Shown here: piece by piece, positions 1 through 6,598 of the stretch
Position numbering within the stretch: the stretch's first letter is position 1
Layout: the number at the start of each line of letters is the position of its first letter
Assembly: GCA_002337385.1 (NCBI GenBank)
Contig: DDFY01000025.1
Span: 46,918-110,917 of the forward strand
Direction: 5' to 3'
Source of the DNA: Erythrobacter sp. UBA1916
Lineage (GTDB): Bacteria; Pseudomonadota; Alphaproteobacteria; Sphingomonadales; Sphingomonadaceae
Length of the DNA stretch: 64,000 bases
Notes under the pieces: model-generated
Database searches by the model: none
What the model was told of the DNA's origin: nothing
Seen by the model: only the letters and a program-made list of their open reading frames with translations
Position numbers and translations under genes: made by a program

Positions 1-731
1 ACCGGGTCCCAGAACCACCAGCCGCCCCAACCCAGCTCGTAATAAGCCCAGTAGGAGCCAGCAGTGATGCCGATGGTCAGCAAAATCCATGCGCCAAGAA
101 CCCACGGCCGCATCACGCGGGCGAATTCGGGCGTCACGTTGCGGGTCAGCAGCGCGCCGACGGCGAAGCTGAAGGCCACCGACAGGCCGACATAGCCGCA
201 ATAGAGCGTTGTCGGATGATAGGCGGCCGCCACGTCTTGCAGCAGCGGATTGAGGCCGTTGCCCTCGGGCGGCGCCGGGTTAAGGCGTTCAAACGGGTTC
301 GAGGAAATGAGCAGGAAGGCATAGAAGCCCAACCCGACAAAGGCCTGCGCACCGAGTGTCGCCAGCATGGTGCGTTCAGGCAGACGCCGCTCGATCAGCG
401 CGATTGCGCCACCGGCCACTGCCATGACCATCACCCACATGAGCATCGAGCCCTCGTGGTTGCTCCAGGCACCGGCGATCTTGAAGATCATCGGCTTCAT
501 CGAGTGCGAATTGTTCGCCACCAACAGCACAGAGAGATCGGTGACCACGAAGCTATAGAGCAGGCACAGGAACGAAAGCCCGCACAGCGCCGCCTGCAGC
601 ACCGCCACCGGGCGCACGACTGCGCCCAGCGGGTGGCCATTCTCGCCAGCGCCGAGCAGGCCGCCAAGAAATTGCAGCGCGGCAAGCGCCGCAGCAAGCC
701 ACAGTGCGGCAAGGCCGATTTCAGGGATCAT
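1..731 (-). CDS. ccmF: Cytochrome c heme lyase subunit CcmF, 3'-truncated by the window edge
   Basis: CcmF is the large inner-membrane protein that, with CcmH/I, ligates heme from CcmE to apocytochrome c. Only the N-terminal 243 residues lie in the window. The start (MIPEIGLAALWL) is read on the minus strand. The protein shows several hydrophobic helices, the NNSHSMKPMIFKIAGAWSNH stretch typical of CcmF, and, at the window edge, the tryptophan-rich heme-handling motif GGWWFWDPV. The ATG overlaps the ccmE stop by 4 bases (ATGA), so the two are translationally coupled. The C-terminal half lies outside the window. The identification is from motif and context and is secure. Confidence 0.95.
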   Translation of the reverse strand, partial: MIPEIGLAALWLAAALAALQFLGGLLGAGENGHPLGAVVRPVAVLQAALCGLSFLCLLYSFVVTDLSVLLVANNSHSMKPMIFKIAGAWSNHEGSMLMWVMVMAVAGGAIALIERRLPERTMLATLGAQAFVGLGFYAFLLISSNPFERLNPAPPEGNGLNPLLQDVAAAYHPTTLYCGYVGLSVAFSFAVGALLTRNVTPEFARVMRPWVLGAWILLTIGITAGSYWAYYELGWGGWWFWDP

Positions 732-1201
732 TCGAGGGTCGCTTCCACCTGCTGGCGGACCTGCTCCTGGCTCATCCCCGCCAGTTCCTTGGGCATGTAG
801 TTCTCATCGTGCTTGGCGAGCAGATTGTCGGCCACGAACACGCCATCCGGGCCCATGGTGCCTTCGGCAACCACGCCCGAGCCCTCGACAAACAGCGCCG
901 GGGCGATACCGGTGAAGCTGACCGGCACCTTGGCCGTGCCGTCTTCCACGATGAAGTGGATCGTGGTTCCGTTAGCCTGTTCTTCAATCGAGCCCATCTC
1001 GACCATGCCGCCCAGTCGCACGCCCTGATCGGGCGCGGGTGCCTCGGCGACGATCTCGCTCGGCAGGTAGAAATAGCTCGCCTGATTGCGCAGCGCCCAT
1101 GCCGCCAGCAGCCCGGCGCCGATCAGCGCCACCAGCGCGACCGACAGCAACACCAGCCGCTGATGCTTCGGCTTGAGGCCCTTTGATGACGTTGCGTTCA
1201 T
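728..1201 (-). CDS. ccmE: Cytochrome c maturation heme chaperone CcmE
   Basis: CcmE carries heme covalently in the periplasm between CcmC and CcmF. The 157-residue protein has a cytoplasmic basic start, one transmembrane anchor (about residues 17-36) and an OB-fold periplasmic domain. The covalent heme-binding motif LLAKHDENYMP is present, with the heme-attaching histidine at residue 131 and the conserved tyrosine at 135. Length is normal for the family. Start and stop both overlap the neighbouring ccm genes by 4 bases, as expected in a tightly coupled operon. Confidence 0.97.
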   Translation of the reverse strand: MNATSSKGLKPKHQRLVLLSVALVALIGAGLLAAWALRNQASYFYLPSEIVAEAPAPDQGVRLGGMVEMGSIEEQANGTTIHFIVEDGTAKVPVSFTGIAPALFVEGSGVVAEGTMGPDGVFVADNLLAKHDENYMPKELAGMSQEQVRQQVEATLE

Positions 1202-1338
1202 TTCTTGCGACTCTCCTCACGGCGCTTTTCTGCAGCGCGCATGCTGGAATAGCTCCATCCGGCCAGCGCCAGCGTGCCAATAAGGCAAATCGCATAGGCC
1301 GCATAGACGAAGTCCATCATATCGAGCGTTTCGCGCAT
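1198..1338 (-). CDS. ccmD: Heme exporter protein CcmD
   Basis: This is a 46-residue protein (MRETLDMMDFVYAAYAICL..., ending EESRKK) between ccmC and ccmE. It has a single transmembrane helix (about residues 10-31) followed by a basic cytoplasmic tail, the classic CcmD layout. CcmD helps release holo-CcmE from the CcmABC transporter. The start codon overlaps the ccmC stop and the stop codon overlaps the ccmE start (ATGA at both ends). Sequence conservation in CcmD is always low, so the call rests on size, topology and position. Confidence 0.93.
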   Translation of the reverse strand: MRETLDMMDFVYAAYAICLIGTLALAGWSYSSMRAAEKRREESRKK

Positions 1339-2093
1339 CAGGCTTCAACTCCGGGCACATCGGCCTGAGCAAGCTCCGCCTTCTGGGCCTTGCGCCGCAG
1401 GCGTGCCTCAGCCTGCGCATCGGCCAGGATCGCCCGCATCCGCGCCAGGACCACGCCGCCGAACAGCAACGAGAAACCGAGCACGCTGGCAAGCAGCGGA
1501 TAGAGATAGACCGGATCGATCGCCGAATTGCCCATGGTGATCGAAGGCGGCTGGTGCAGCGAGTTCCACCACACCACCGACCGGTTGATGATCGGCACGT
1601 TGATCGCCCCGACCAGCCCGAAAATCGCCGCGATCCGGCTCGAAGAGCCTTCGCGGGCCAGCGCGTTGGTAAGCGCGATATAGCCGAGATAGAGGAACAG
1701 CAGCACCAGCATCGAGGTCAGACGTCCGTCCCACACCCACCAGGTGCCCCATGTCGGGCGCCCCCAGATCGAGCCGCTGGCAAGGCACAGGAAGGCGAAC
1801 ACCGCCCCCGGCACCGCCACTGCCCGCGCCGAAATCGCAGCCAGCGGATGCCGCCAGACCAGCTCGACAAGGCTCGCAATCGCGATCGCGGTCCACCCGC
1901 CCATGCCAAGCCACGCGGCAGGCAGATGAACGAACAGGATCTTCACGGAATCGCCCATCAGCCGATCGGGCGGAGCCGACATCCAGCCCCAGACCAGCGC
2001 CGCCGCAGTCACAACCAGCCCGCCCACCAGCAACGGCATGGTGAACCAGCGAGCGATTTTCAGGAACCGGGCAGGGTTGGCGTAGCCGTGCAT
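1338..2093 (-). CDS. ccmC: Heme exporter / heme-handling protein CcmC
   Basis: CcmC is the six-helix inner-membrane protein that presents heme to CcmE. The tryptophan-rich periplasmic motif is visible as WGTWWVWDGRLTS, preceded by a conserved GSIWGRPTW segment. A longer frame opens at 2147, but the chosen ATG (MHGYANPARFLKIARW, 251 residues) matches the usual family N-terminus. It has a GAGA purine run just upstream. A TATAAT-like hexamer lies about 15 bases before it, so the start, and possibly a promoter, belong here. It is the first gene of the ccmC-D-E-F operon; ccmA and ccmB are not in the window. Confidence 0.93.
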   Translation of the reverse strand: MHGYANPARFLKIARWFTMPLLVGGLVVTAAALVWGWMSAPPDRLMGDSVKILFVHLPAAWLGMGGWTAIAIASLVELVWRHPLAAISARAVAVPGAVFAFLCLASGSIWGRPTWGTWWVWDGRLTSMLVLLFLYLGYIALTNALAREGSSSRIAAIFGLVGAINVPIINRSVVWWNSLHQPPSITMGNSAIDPVYLYPLLASVLGFSLLFGGVVLARMRAILADAQAEARLRRKAQKAELAQADVPGVEA

Positions 2094-2179
2094 TTCTCGG
2101 ACAAAGTCAATTATAGGGGCGCGTCGCGCGGTCCATTCCTTTGGCATTAGTGCGCCGACAGAGCAAGGGTAACAGCCGT

Positions 2180-3274
2180 CTATTCCCCGCGGCCAATGGC
2201 CTTTCGCGCCATACGATCGGCCACTTCATGCGCGCCCGCACCTGAACGCTCGCTTTCTTGCCAGATCGCGGTCAGCGTGCTGCCGATCCCGCCGATGCGC
2301 TCCATCACCGTGCTGGCCGAGCATGTTTCACCTGCGCGCCGAGCGAGATATTCCATGCCGACATTGATGATCCCACCAGCGTTGATCACATAGTCAGGAG
2401 CGTAAAGGATCCCACGGTCCCGCAGCAGTTCGCCATGCGCGGCGCGGGTAAGCTGGTTGTTCGCGCCACCCGCCACGATCGCGCAATCGAGCTTAGGAAT
2501 GCTCACATCGTCAAGAATCGCACCCAGCGCATTGGGGCTGAACACGTCGCAGGACACCTGCATGATCTCGGCAGCCGGAACAGCCGTTCCGCCCAGCTCC
2601 GCCGCCAATGCCTCGGCCTTCGCCTGGTCAATATCGGCAAGCGTGACCTGAGCGCCCTCGCCCGCCAACCGCCGCGCTACGCCGCCGCCGACCGAGCCGC
2701 AGCCCTGCACCGCAACGCGCACGCCATCCATGTCTGTGCGGCCAAGCCGGTGCGCCACCGCGGCCTTGATACCAAGAAAGATCCCCTGGGCCGTGTAAGG
2801 CCCCGGATCGCCACCCGCCTGTCCTTCTGCGACGGGCAACCCGCACACATGCTCGGTCCGCTGGTGAATCGCCTCCATGTCGGCTTCGCTCGCGCCAACG
2901 TCCTCGGCGGTGACATAGGCGCCTGCGAGAGCCTCGACGGCATCACCGAAGGCGGCCAGCATCTCGGGCGTTCTGGTCCGTTGCTCATCGAGCAACACCA
3001 CCGCCTTGCCGCCGCCCAGCGGCAGACCCGCCAGCGCGTTCTTGTAGCTCATCCCACGCGAGAGGCGCAGCGCATCGCGCATGGCCCCCTGCGGCTGGGC
3101 ATAGTGCCAAAATCGCGTGCCACCCGCGCCGGGGCCGAGGTGAGTCGAATGCAGCGCAATAATCGCGGTGAGGCCAGAAGCGCGGTCGTGCACGATTTCG
3201 ATCCGTTCGTGCTCGTCGAAATCGGGCATCGTCCAGATAGCAGTGTCGCCGGGCGCGGTGGTGACAGCATCCAT
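2180..3274 (-). CDS. Glu/Leu/Phe/Val dehydrogenase (leucine dehydrogenase-like)
   Basis: This is an NAD(P)-dependent oxidative deaminase of the GLFV family, about 364 residues from the chosen start. The N-terminal catalytic domain carries the GPGAGGTRFW and GLPLGGGKAVV segments (glycine-rich loop with the substrate-binding and catalytic lysines). The Rossmann domain has VQGCGSVGGGVARRL. The size and motif set resemble leucine/valine or phenylalanine dehydrogenase more than the roughly 450-residue glutamate dehydrogenases, but exact substrate cannot be read. The longer frame opening at 3364 would run through the tRNA-His gene. The ATG at 3274 has AGGAG nine bases upstream and is preferred. Confidence 0.9.
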   Translation of the reverse strand: MDAVTTAPGDTAIWTMPDFDEHERIEIVHDRASGLTAIIALHSTHLGPGAGGTRFWHYAQPQGAMRDALRLSRGMSYKNALAGLPLGGGKAVVLLDEQRTRTPEMLAAFGDAVEALAGAYVTAEDVGASEADMEAIHQRTEHVCGLPVAEGQAGGDPGPYTAQGIFLGIKAAVAHRLGRTDMDGVRVAVQGCGSVGGGVARRLAGEGAQVTLADIDQAKAEALAAELGGTAVPAAEIMQVSCDVFSPNALGAILDDVSIPKLDCAIVAGGANNQLTRAAHGELLRDRGILYAPDYVINAGGIINVGMEYLARRAGETCSASTVMERIGGIGSTLTAIWQESERSGAGAHEVADRMARKAIGRGE

Positions 3275-3319
3275 TGGGCAGGCTCCTTGGCTGCAAAAGC
3301 CTGCTATGCTGGGAGAAAA

Positions 3320-3397
3320 TGGGGCGATCGAGGGGTCTCGAACCCCCGACCTCCGGTACCACAAACCGGCGCTCTAACCAACTGAGCTACGATCGCC
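3320..3397 (-). tRNA. tRNA-His (GTG)
   Basis: The minus strand folds as a standard cloverleaf. The acceptor GCGATCG pairs with CGATCGC, the D arm is GCTC...GAGC, the anticodon stem CCGGT/ACCGG encloses anticodon GTG, and the T arm is GGGGG TTCGAGA CCCCT. The genome encodes the extra G at -1 opposite C73, the usual bacterial histidine identity element, and the CCA end. The -1 G is noteworthy because several alphaproteobacteria are known to lack it. Confidence 0.98.
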
Positions 3398-3582
3398 ACA
3401 TGCCAGCCAGGCATTGATCAATGCACGGGCTGTTACGGTCCTGTGCCAGCCGGTCAAGCGGCTTTCAGCACGGGCGAGCGCCTCTTGCACACACGCCCCG
3501 TTTTGCAAAGCGAAAATTGCGCAAAAGGCGCGAGTCTTGTTCATGCTTGAACCCATGGCCGCGCGCTTTATCACCCTGAGGC

Positions 3583-4224
3583 ATGACCCAACCCGGTGCC
3601 ACCAGCCCCGAAACCCTGCTTGCAACGCCCGGTGTGATGCGTGTGCCCACCCCGCGAATGGCGCTGTTCCAATTGCCTGGCTTCCTTCCGCCCGATCTGT
3701 GCAGCAAGCTTATTGCCCTGATCGAACGCGACCGGCGCCCCTCGACCATCGCCGACCCCAACGGCGACAACTATTTCCGCACCAGCGAGACCTGCGACCT
3801 CTCATCCGAGGAACCGGCGGTGATGGACCTCGAACAGCGGCTGCAGGCCCTCAACCGGATCGACGCCGCCCACGGCGAACCGGTGCAAGGGCAGCGCTAT
3901 GACGTGGGGCAGGAGTTCAAACCGCACACCGACTATTTCGAGCCCGACGGGGCGGACTTTCACAAGTTCTGCGACGTGGCAGGCAACCGGACCTGGACCT
4001 TCATGATCTATCTCAACGCGGTGGAAGCCGGGGGCGCGACTCGGTTCAAGGTGATCGACAAGACCTTCAAGCCCGAAACAGGCCGTCTGCTGTGCTGGAA
4101 CAACCGCCGCGAGGATGGGAGCCCCAATCCGGTTACGCTCCATCATGGGATGAAGGTTCGCAAAGGCGTCAAATATGTGATCACCAAGTGGTATCGCGAG
4201 AAGCCATGGGGATGGAGCGAATGA
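3583..4224 (+). CDS. 2OG-Fe(II) oxygenase, prolyl 4-hydroxylase type
   Basis: This 213-residue protein is of the P4Hc family. It uses Fe(II) and 2-oxoglutarate to hydroxylate a protein or peptide substrate, which is not identified here. The double-stranded beta-helix motifs are present: iron ligands H115 and D117 in KPHTDYFEPDG, a second histidine near residue 187-188 in TLHHGMKV, and a lysine (K194 or K197) for the 2-oxoglutarate carboxylate. The stop codon overlaps the start of the next gene by 4 bases, so it heads a coupled three-gene unit with an ABM-like protein and a GFA-family protein. Confidence 0.93.
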   Translation: MTQPGATSPETLLATPGVMRVPTPRMALFQLPGFLPPDLCSKLIALIERDRRPSTIADPNGDNYFRTSETCDLSSEEPAVMDLEQRLQALNRIDAAHGEPVQGQRYDVGQEFKPHTDYFEPDGADFHKFCDVAGNRTWTFMIYLNAVEAGGATRFKVIDKTFKPETGRLLCWNNRREDGSPNPVTLHHGMKVRKGVKYVITKWYREKPWGWSE

Positions 4225-4529
4225 GCGGGGCAGTTTTCATCTACCGCTGGCGCGTTGCCGCGGAGCACGAGGAGGCCTTTCTCGAACGCTGGCGCAAGGC
4301 AACACAGGATCTTCACGGACGCGGCGGACTGGGTTCTCTGATCGGCAAGAATGCCGAGGGCGAGCTTGTGGCCATTGCCCTGTGGCCCAATGCCAAGGCC
4401 CGCGACGCAGCCTTCGCGACGGGAGGCAATTCTGAGCCATGGCCGCCATCGGAACGTCTCCCCGCGATGCGAATCGATCCGCTGTCAGACATGTGGGATC
4501 TCGCAGCCTGGAGGGAGCTCACCCCATGA
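4221..4529 (+). CDS. Small ABM-fold-like protein (antibiotic biosynthesis monooxygenase type)
   Basis: This is a 102-residue protein starting MSGAVFIYRWRV at an ATG that overlaps the upstream stop (ATGA). The beginning (a beta strand then AAEHEEAFLERWRKATQ, a helix) and the later GSLIGKNAEGELVAIALWPN strand resemble the dimeric ferredoxin-like ABM fold used by heme-degrading or quinol-type monooxygenases and by many uncharacterised proteins. No catalytic residue can be assigned. Function is unknown. Coupling to the hydroxylase and to the GFA gene suggests a shared regulatory unit rather than a proven pathway. Confidence 0.75.
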   Translation: MSGAVFIYRWRVAAEHEEAFLERWRKATQDLHGRGGLGSLIGKNAEGELVAIALWPNAKARDAAFATGGNSEPWPPSERLPAMRIDPLSDMWDLAAWRELTP

Positions 4530-4972
4530 CCATGGTGAGACATGCGCAATGCCATTGCGGCGCCGTCCGCTTCACCGTTGCCTTCCCGGACGAGACGCTG
4601 CGCGGTTCGCGCTGCAACTGCTCAATCTGCGCGATGAAGGGCGCAGTGATGGTCTATGTGCCGCGCAGAGCAGTGACCGTCACGCAAGGCGAAGACGCGT
4701 TCGCGTGCTACAGCTTCAACACCGGCGTCGCCAAGCATCACTTCTGCAAGACCTGCGGCATCCACTGCTTTCACCAGCCACGTTCGGACCCCGATCTTTG
4801 CGCGGTGAACGCCGCCACGCTGGAAGGCGTTCGTCCCTATGAGGACTTCCCAGAGATATCGGTGAACGACGGCCAGACCCACCAGCTTGATAACGGCGGG
4901 GTGAGGCTGCTGGCAGGCACGCTTCACTTCACCCCGTCGCCCGATGGCAAGTGGCCGCACGAAGGCTGGTAG
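4526..4972 (+). CDS. GFA family protein (glutathione-dependent formaldehyde-activating fold)
   Basis: This 148-residue zinc-binding protein shows the family cysteine pattern: CHCGAVRF near the N-terminus, CNCSICAMKG about 20 residues later, and CKTCGIHCFH in the middle. These ligands form the two zinc sites. The family name comes from an enzyme thought to speed the formaldehyde-glutathione reaction, but most members have no proven activity. The ATG overlaps the previous stop (ATGA) and has GGAGGGAG upstream. It is the last gene of the coupled trio and is followed at once by a terminator hairpin. Confidence 0.92.
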   Translation: MTMVRHAQCHCGAVRFTVAFPDETLRGSRCNCSICAMKGAVMVYVPRRAVTVTQGEDAFACYSFNTGVAKHHFCKTCGIHCFHQPRSDPDLCAVNAATLEGVRPYEDFPEISVNDGQTHQLDNGGVRLLAGTLHFTPSPDGKWPHEGW

Positions 4973-4985
4973 CTCGCAACGAAAA

Positions 4986-5009
4986 AGGGCGGCCCCGCAG
5001 GACCGCCCT
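4986..5009. terminator. Bidirectional intrinsic terminator between the GFA gene and rpmE
   Basis: AGGGCGG (4986-4992) pairs with CCGCCCT (5003-5009), with further G-C pairs towards the loop. Read on the minus strand, after rpmE, the stem is followed by TTTTT. On the plus strand, after the GFA gene, it is followed by a weaker CTCTTT. It lies between two convergent genes and can serve both. Confidence 0.85.
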
Positions 5010-5042
5010 CTTTGAATAATCGCCAGTGCTGGCGCGGCTCGC

Positions 5043-5270
5043 TTACTTCTTCTTGAGCGAGAGTCCGCCGAAACGCTGGTTGAACTTGGCCACGCGGCCA
5101 CCGTCCTGAATACGCTGCGGACCGCCAGTCCAGGCCGGGTGGCTGGTCGGGTCGATCTCGAGGTTCATGGTGTCGCCTTCCTTGCCCCAGGTCGACTTGG
5201 TCTGGAACTCGGTGCCATCGGTCATCTTGACCGTGATCATGTGGTAATCGGGATGAATATCGGCCTTCAT
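5043..5270 (-). CDS. rpmE: 50S ribosomal protein L31, zinc-free type
   Basis: This is a 75-residue L31 of the large ribosomal subunit (MKADIHPDYHMITVKMTDG...), with the conserved DIDP/EIDP-SHPAWTGG block and a lysine-rich C-terminus. It contains no cysteine at all, so the zinc ribbon (CxxC) of the E. coli form is missing. This is the usual state in alphaproteobacteria. The gene stands alone, with its own terminator downstream and about 190 bases of non-coding DNA upstream. Confidence 0.97.
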   Translation of the reverse strand: MKADIHPDYHMITVKMTDGTEFQTKSTWGKEGDTMNLEIDPTSHPAWTGGPQRIQDGGRVAKFNQRFGGLSLKKK

Positions 5271-5406
5271 GGCATTGGTCCTTCGTAGCCTCGAAGCGGT
5301 TCCGACCGCCCCAGCTGTAAATGGGAAGGCGCGCCCCTAACGCTGCCCGCCCGAAAAAGCAAATCAAAACGGCCCTCAGGCCGCAAGAGCGACTGCCTGC
5401 CCGCTG

Positions 5407-5425
5407 CCTCGGACTTGATCCGAGG
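5407..5425. repeat. REP-like palindrome CCTCGG-N7-CCGAGG
   Basis: This short perfect inverted repeat with the core ACTTGAT lies in the 193-base gap between rpmE and fabZ. It resembles the GGACTTGATCCGGG-type palindromes dispersed through sphingomonad intergenic regions, and two related palindromes occur at 63058 and 63427. It may also act as a weak terminator for fabZ, but no T run follows. Confidence 0.6.
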
Positions 5426-5463
5426 AAAGGTACGTCGGCCCGGATGGGTCAACGCAGCGCAAA

Positions 5464-5907
5464 TCAGGCGTCGGCAATCATCGCCGTGAACTGCACTTCG
5501 CAGGTGGTCTTGCCCTCGACGCTCGCCTTGCCGGCGAACTTGCACACCTTGCTGCGCTGCTGAACGAAGCTGGCCTCAAGATCTAGCAGGCAGCCCGGCG
5601 TAACCGGCGCGCGGAACTTGGCACCTTCGATGGCCATGAAGAACACGAGCTTACCGCTGCCCGCCAACTCCAGCGTCTCCACCGCGAGGATACCGGCAGC
5701 CTGCGCCAGCGCCTCGATCTGGAGAACACCGGGCATGATCGGCGCGCCCGGGAAGTGTCCCTGGAAAAAGCCTTCGTTGAAGGTCACGCCCTTCACCGCC
5801 CGGATGGACTCGCCCTTGTTGAGCTCGACCACCCGGTCGACCAGCAGCATCGGATAGCGATGCGGCAGGGCGCTGAGGATCTTCGGGATGTCGTAGATGT
5901 CGCTCAT
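5464..5907 (-). CDS. fabZ: 3-hydroxyacyl-ACP dehydratase FabZ
   Basis: FabZ dehydrates beta-hydroxyacyl-ACP in type II fatty acid synthesis. The 147-residue hotdog-fold protein has the full active site: H51 in FFQGHFPGAPIMPG and E65 in LQIEALAQAAG. The usual N-terminus IPHRYP-MLLVDRV is seen as ALPHRYPMLLVDRV. It is the last gene of the long rpsB-to-fabZ block. In most Gram-negative genomes lpxD precedes it and lpxA follows it; here skp lies 25 bases upstream, and only non-coding DNA and rpmE lie downstream. Confidence 0.97.
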   Translation of the reverse strand: MSDIYDIPKILSALPHRYPMLLVDRVVELNKGESIRAVKGVTFNEGFFQGHFPGAPIMPGVLQIEALAQAAGILAVETLELAGSGKLVFFMAIEGAKFRAPVTPGCLLDLEASFVQQRSKVCKFAGKASVEGKTTCEVQFTAMIADA

Positions 5908-5932
5908 GCGCCCTGCCCCATTGATGCCTGTC

Positions 5933-6598
5933 TTAGCGGCCCGTGGTGGCCGGCTGGCCCTGAGCAGCCTGCGCAGCGGCGGCGGCTTGCTGCTGCTGAC
6001 GCATTTCGCGCGGCACCCAGCCTTCGGGCGGCACGATCTGCACGCTCGGCAGCATGGTGTTGAGCTGGTTCAGCACCGCCTCGTTGAGGTTGTGCGAGTT
6101 ATCGGCCCACAGCACGTTGTCGGGGCTCAGCACCAGCGTCACGCCAGCGGCCTCTGCGGCAGCCTGGACGGCAGCGCCGAGCTGGTCTTCGATCTGCTCG
6201 GTGACATAGGTCTCCGAACGCGAGATCGGGGCGAGGATCTGGTTGAGTTCGGCCTGGCCGCTCTGCTGCAGCTGCTGGATCTGCTGGGCCTGCGTTTGCA
6301 ACGCGGCCTGATCGGGGTTCGCCGCCTGACGGGCAGTCTGGAACGCGGTCATCAGCGGGGTGAGCTGCGCCTGCAGCTCGGCACGACGGGTTTCGGCCTG
6401 CTGCAGCTGAGCGGCAAAGGTCGTCTGCTGGGCAGTCTGTGCGGCCTTATAGGCAGTCGAGTTGGCCATCACGGCCGGCAGGTTCACGATCGCGATCTTC
6501 TGCGCCGTCTGTGCCATGGCCGGGGCCGTGGCGAGAGGAGCGGTCAGCGAGGCGAGAGCGAGCCCTGCGGCAAGTGCTGTCTTTGTAAGAAGTTTCAT
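5933..6598 (-). CDS. skp: OmpH/Skp family periplasmic chaperone
   Basis: This 221-residue Skp-like protein carries unfolded outer-membrane proteins from Sec to BamA. An N-terminal signal peptide ends near AMAQ (residue 30). A short beta segment (KIAIVNLPAVMANS) follows, then long alanine/glutamine-rich helices typical of the tentacle region (about residues 50-140), and a C-terminal strand segment (GVTLVLSPDNVLWAD). It is longer than E. coli Skp (161) through a glutamine- and alanine-rich tail. The ATG overlaps the bamA stop (ATGA), so chaperone and barrel assembly factor are coupled. Confidence 0.93.
   Translation of the reverse strand: MKLLTKTALAAGLALASLTAPLATAPAMAQTAQKIAIVNLPAVMANSTAYKAAQTAQQTTFAAQLQQAETRRAELQAQLTPLMTAFQTARQAANPDQAALQTQAQQIQQLQQSGQAELNQILAPISRSETYVTEQIEDQLGAAVQAAAEAAGVTLVLSPDNVLWADNSHNLNEAVLNQLNTMLPSVQIVPPEGWVPREMRQQQQAAAAAQAAQGQPATTGR

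Noticed and set aside
3275..3364. N-terminal extension of the amino-acid dehydrogenase
   Set aside because: It would translate through tRNA-His, and the downstream ATG has a better ribosome-binding site.
2258..3385. A 375-codon plus-strand open frame
   Set aside because: It is antisense to the amino-acid dehydrogenase and runs into the tRNA-His gene.
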